A stretch of DNA of 26,183 bases from contig DAOUCV010000085.1 in the NCBI GenBank assembly GCA_034432095.1, forward strand, positions 1 to 26,183, given 5' to 3'. The translations under genes were made by a program, and so were the position numbers. The DNA comes from DAOUCV01 sp034432095. GTDB lineage: Bacteria > Chloroflexota > Dehalococcoidia > Dehalococcoidales > UBA2162. This document shows, in pieces, positions 23,070 to 26,183 of this stretch. The notes beneath the pieces are model-generated. The model was not told the origin of the DNA and searched no databases. It worked only from the letters and a program-made list of their open reading frames with translations. Each line of letters starts with the position of its first letter. Position 1 is the stretch's first letter.

Positions 23070-24002
23070 TTATTTAGGTTTGACCAGAAATATCGGATTG
23101 GAGGCTCCGCGTAGGAGACTGGCGGCAACACTACCGTAGACCAGCCGGCTAAATCCCGAGCGCCCATGAGTTGCCATAACGATGAAGCTAAACGGATTCT
23201 TACTGGCATAGTTAATAATTTCGTCAGCAGCTTTACCCTCCAGCACCTTTGACTGCACACTAATATTGTTGTCTTTCAGCCGTTTCTCCACTTTAGCCAG
23301 GTACTCCTCAGCCGCTTTTCTACGTCTAGCTTCTTCCTGCCGGACATACTCTCCCCAGTTCAAAGGCACCCCGGAAAGGTCAGGACCATAGTAAGACGGC
23401 ATGGTCGGGGTTTCGGAAACCCTGAGCAGGACCACGTTCACTGCCTCACTACCCCGCTGTTTCGCCAGTGCTTCAACGTGGGGGAGCACCGATTCCGCCA
23501 ACTCTGAACCATCCAGTGGCACTAATATTGTTTGACTCGGCCATTTGTCATATGGAGTCTCCTCGGGAATACCGGCTCGAACCAGCCAGACAGGAATCTT
23601 TGATGCGCTCAGGACTTTACTGGCTACGCTGCCTAAATCCCAACGCCTGCGCCCCGAGTAACCGTGAGTTGCCATGAGGATAAAGTCAATGTTGTTCTCT
23701 TCAGCATAGCGTAGAATCACCTCGGCAGGGTAGCCCTCGACCAATTCACCATGTACCTGTATCGGTCTGGTTTCGGGCTGAATGCCTATCTGTTTCTGGA
23801 CCTCTCTGGTCTGGCGCCTGACAATCTCGGCTGCCCGTTCGATATACGCCCGACGCATCGGAGCGAATTGACTTAACACCGGACCGGCGACTTGCAAGAG
23901 AATCACGTCTATATCCAGCCTTGCTGCCAGTTCTTTGGCGTAAATAAAGACTACCTCAGCCAGCTCTGAGCCGTCCAACGGAAGAAGCATCCGGCGATAC
24001 AT
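23070..24002 (-). CDS. Universal stress protein with two tandem UspA domains
   Basis: A 310-residue soluble protein made of two UspA domains (about 1-145 and 155-310). Each begins with a PLDGSELAE motif on its first strand (8-16 and about 165-173) and ends with an ATP-loop signature: THGYSGRRRWDLGS in the first and THGRSGFSRLVYGS in the second. Both keep the G-x9-GS part of the nucleotide motif, so ATP binding is likely, with alanine in place of the first glycine. A charged helix (EEARRRKAAEEYLAKVEKRL) lies in the second domain. The ATG has AGGAGG (24009-24014) at 6 nt. It lies 18 nt after ilvN on the same strand, so it probably belongs to the ilvBN transcript. Its client or stress is unknown. 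Confidence 0.9.
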   Translation of the reverse strand: MYRRMLLPLDGSELAEVVFIYAKELAARLDIDVILLQVAGPVLSQFAPMRRAYIERAAEIVRRQTREVQKQIGIQPETRPIQVHGELVEGYPAEVILRYAEENNIDFILMATHGYSGRRRWDLGSVASKVLSASKIPVWLVRAGIPEETPYDKWPSQTILVPLDGSELAESVLPHVEALAKQRGSEAVNVVLLRVSETPTMPSYYGPDLSGVPLNWGEYVRQEEARRRKAAEEYLAKVEKRLKDNNISVQSKVLEGKAADEIINYASKNPFSFIVMATHGRSGFSRLVYGSVAASLLRGASNPIFLVKPK

Positions 24003-24020
24003 TTTGCACCTCCTGATCGG

Positions 24021-24572
24021 TCAATCTACGTTTTTTTGTCTTTTCCTTCGGGGTTTAGCTGGCTCTCTCTCCACCTGTAGCGGGTTGGAGCTTCCTCTGG
24101 TCATAGCAATCCGACCTGTCCTGGCTAATTCCTTGACACCAAAGCCACGGAGCAAATTAAATAAGGAATCGATTTTATCCTCATCCCCGGTAACCTCAAC
24201 GGTTACCGAATCAGCCGCCACGTCTACGATATTTGCCCGGAATATATCCACAATCTGCATAATCTCGCTCCGGGTTGTAGAAGTAGCTTTTACTTTGATC
24301 AGGGCAAGTTCCCGATTAACCATATCATCGCCGCTAATTTCAGACACTCTGACTACATCTATCACCTTATCCAACTGCTTTCTGACCTGCTCTACTGAGG
24401 TAGTTGTGCCGTCAACAACGATGGTCATGCGTGACAGATGGGGTGTCTCACTATGCCCCACGGCGATACTTTCAATATTGAAGCCGCGCCTTCGGAAAAG
24501 GCTAGCAATCCGGTTAAGCACTCCGGGCTTATCCTCTACCAGAGCAACCAGGGTGTGCTTTGTCATTGCCAT
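24021..24572 (-). CDS. ilvN: Acetolactate synthase small (regulatory) subunit
   Basis: IlvN binds the IlvB catalytic subunit, stimulates it and confers valine feedback. From the ATG at 24572 the protein has 183 residues: an N-terminal ACT domain (HTLVALVEDKPGVLNRIASLF, through about 80) with the RRGFNIESIAVG motif, and a C-terminal small-subunit domain (about 85-165) including NRELALIKVKA and the conserved end MTRG. A basic tail (PAKPRRKRQK) follows. I prefer this ATG because AAAGGGG (24578-24584) is 5 nt upstream; a TTG at 24590 is the alternative. It follows ilvB after 22 nt. Confidence 0.94.
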   Translation of the reverse strand: MAMTKHTLVALVEDKPGVLNRIASLFRRRGFNIESIAVGHSETPHLSRMTIVVDGTTTSVEQVRKQLDKVIDVVRVSEISGDDMVNRELALIKVKATSTTRSEIMQIVDIFRANIVDVAADSVTVEVTGDEDKIDSLFNLLRGFGVKELARTGRIAMTRGSSNPLQVEREPAKPRRKRQKNVD

Positions 24573-24594
24573 ATTTTCCCCTTTCTGCAACCTA

Positions 24595-26183
24595 CTAGAT
24601 ATTGCTTATCGGAAGCACAGCCGAATCTGAAAGAGCCTTTGCCTCTGGTCTGGGTTCTTCTATGACCTCAGTTAAGGATGCTCCCGGTGGCACCATAGGA
24701 TAAACATTCTCCTCGGGTTCCACCACAAAGTCTATCAGGAAAGGACCCGGCTCCGCCATGGCTTGCTCAAGCGCCGGGACTACTTCTTCCCTGTGTTTCA
24801 CCCTAAGTGCCGGAATATTGTAGGCGTCGGCTAGCTTTACATAGTCTGGGCCACTGAGTGGTGTGGCTACATATCGCTTTCCGTAGAAAAGTTCCTGCCA
24901 TTGCCTCACCATTCCCAGATAGCCATTATCAAGAATGGCTATTTTCACCGCTAATTTCTCCTGAGTTATGGTCGCTAACTCGTGCAGTGTCATCTGAAAA
25001 CTACCATCGCCGTCTATGCACCATACTGTATTATCTGGACGGCCTATCTTAACCCCGATGGATGCTGGTAGCCCAAAGCCCATAGTCCCCAGCCCACCCG
25101 AAGAGATTAGGCTATTTGGCTTATCGTACCAATAATGTTGGGCTGCCCACATCTGGTTCTGCCCCACCCCGGTAACAATTGTAGCCTCACCCCTAGTCAC
25201 TTCATATATCTTGCGGACGACAAACTGCGGCAGGAGCCCGTCATTGTCCCTAATTGTCATTGTTGGGTGTTCCTTCCGCCAATCATCGAGCTGCCTGAAC
25301 CAATCAACGTGCTGGGCTGGAGTAATCAGCTTATTTAGCTCCTTGAGGACAATCCTCACATCGCCAACTATGGGTACATCAACACGCACGTTTTTGCCAA
25401 TTTCTGACGGGTCTATGTCAATATGGATAATGCGAGCATCAGGAGCAAAGCCACTTACCTTACCCGTAGCCCTATCATCAAACCTCATTCCGATAGCAAT
25501 AATGACGTCAGCAGCATTAACCGCCATATTAGCATAAGCCATGCCGTGCATTCCCAACATACCAAAACTCAGAATATGACTCTCCGGGAAGCACCCAATT
25601 CCCAATAAAGTGGTAACTACCGGTATTTGCGCCTTCTCAGCTAGTTGTCTTAGCTCGGCATAGGCTCCAGAGATAATCACTCCTCTCCCGGCGATAATGA
25701 TGGGCTGACGGGCTTCGTTGATGAGCTTGGCCGCTTTTTTAATCTGTGCCGGGTGTCCCTGAAGTGTCGGCTTATAGCCGGGTAGCTCTACTTTGGCTGG
25801 ATAGTGAAATTCCGCCTCCTCAATGAAAACATCCCGCGGTACATCAATAAGCACGGGTCCGGGGCGTCCAGTCCTAGCTAGATAGAATGCCTCCTTAACA
25901 GTCCTAGCTAGCGAGCCGGCATCAAGGACAAGATAGTTATGCTTGGTGATAGGTAGAGTGATACCGGTAATATCCACTTCCTGAAAGGCGTCCTTGCCAA
26001 TAAAGGGCCTAGCTACCTGGCCGGTTATCGCCACTATGGGAGAGGAATCAAGGTGGGCATTGGCAATCCCGGTTACCAGGTTGGTGGCGCCGGGACCGGA
26101 AGTGGCAAAACACACCCCCACCTTTCCTGTAGCCCGGGCATAGCCATCGGCGGCATGAGCGGCACACTGTTCGTGACGCACCA
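24595..26183 (-). CDS. ilvB: Acetolactate synthase large subunit, 5' end outside window
   Basis: The ThDP-dependent catalytic subunit makes acetolactate from pyruvate (valine, leucine) and acetohydroxybutyrate (isoleucine). The visible 528 residues lack roughly the first 45-50. They begin with VRHEQ, whose Glu is the cofactor-activating residue, and the frame is open to the window edge. YARATGKVGVC and SGPGATNLVTG follow. The central FAD/Rossmann domain has AGRGVIISGA and IHIDIDPSEIGKN. The C-terminal ThDP motif is GDGSF (391-395 of the visible part) and DNGYLGMVRQWQELF (418 on), with Asp for the first Asn of the usual NN pair while the metal-ligand Asn remains. It heads the ilvB-ilvN-usp-leuA-leuC block; any T-box or leader lies beyond the edge. 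Confidence 0.95.
   Translation of the reverse strand, partial: VRHEQCAAHAADGYARATGKVGVCFATSGPGATNLVTGIANAHLDSSPIVAITGQVARPFIGKDAFQEVDITGITLPITKHNYLVLDAGSLARTVKEAFYLARTGRPGPVLIDVPRDVFIEEAEFHYPAKVELPGYKPTLQGHPAQIKKAAKLINEARQPIIIAGRGVIISGAYAELRQLAEKAQIPVVTTLLGIGCFPESHILSFGMLGMHGMAYANMAVNAADVIIAIGMRFDDRATGKVSGFAPDARIIHIDIDPSEIGKNVRVDVPIVGDVRIVLKELNKLITPAQHVDWFRQLDDWRKEHPTMTIRDNDGLLPQFVVRKIYEVTRGEATIVTGVGQNQMWAAQHYWYDKPNSLISSGGLGTMGFGLPASIGVKIGRPDNTVWCIDGDGSFQMTLHELATITQEKLAVKIAILDNGYLGMVRQWQELFYGKRYVATPLSGPDYVKLADAYNIPALRVKHREEVVPALEQAMAEPGPFLIDFVVEPEENVYPMVPPGASLTEVIEEPRPEAKALSDSAVLPISNI

Noticed and set aside
25423..25608. Plus-strand open frames inside ilvB
   Set aside because: They are antisense shadows of a well conserved gene.

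Overview
The window reads as core-genome DNA of a free-living bacterium, most likely an uncultured Chloroflexota of the Dehalococcoidia type. This placement is an inference from gene content and order: a CBS-less GuaB3-type IMP dehydrogenase relative, an archaeal-type (HacA-like) LeuC of about 416 residues, a class V aminotransferase instead of SerC next to serA, and GC-rich repeats in gene gaps. No 16S rRNA or other decisive marker is present. Coding density is high, and I see no phage, transposase or CRISPR array.

Layout: (1) 1-4450. rsmI (-) and guaB3 (+) diverge from a shared promoter region. guaB3 then converges on a minus-strand pair made of an unrecognised 257-residue protein and an alanine-glyoxylate-type aminotransferase. 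A tRNA-Thr(CGU) lies just upstream of that pair on the same strand. (2) 4585-8597. A conserved-looking 65-residue protein is followed by a tightly overlapping signalling operon: CheR methyltransferase, soluble double-PAS histidine kinase, single-domain receiver, OmpR-type regulator. Tandem promoters precede it, and no CheB, MCP or CheA is visible. (3) 8598-8952 is the only gap over 300 bases. It holds a GC-rich hairpin repeat, a good extended -10 promoter and a leader with a 26-codon open frame; 8598-8675 shows nothing I recognise. (4) 8953-13804 carries ribF, tyrS, a class V aminotransferase and serA on the plus strand, the last two overlapping by 4 nt. (5) A DUF1015 gene (-) converges on serA with 8 nt between the stops. 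It diverges from ligA-pth (+), which has its own consensus promoter. (6) A B12-type radical SAM gene (-) converges on pth. (7) 19843-26183 (-) is a branched-chain amino acid block: ilvB (5' end outside the window), ilvN, a double-domain universal stress protein, leuA and leuC. ilvC and leuD, often found in such blocks, are absent here.

How the genes work together: IlvBN makes acetolactate/acetohydroxybutyrate and LeuA-LeuC carry out early leucine steps. SerA plus the adjacent aminotransferase probably perform the first two steps of serine synthesis, with DUF1015 a guilt-by-association candidate for a related step. The CheR/kinase/receiver set forms a self-contained signalling module. RsmI, TyrRS, Pth, tRNA-Thr and LigA are translation and replication housekeeping. 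The most unusual items are the dispersed hairpin repeat family, the CheR-kinase module with a puzzling start codon, and the DUF1015/serine neighbourhood.
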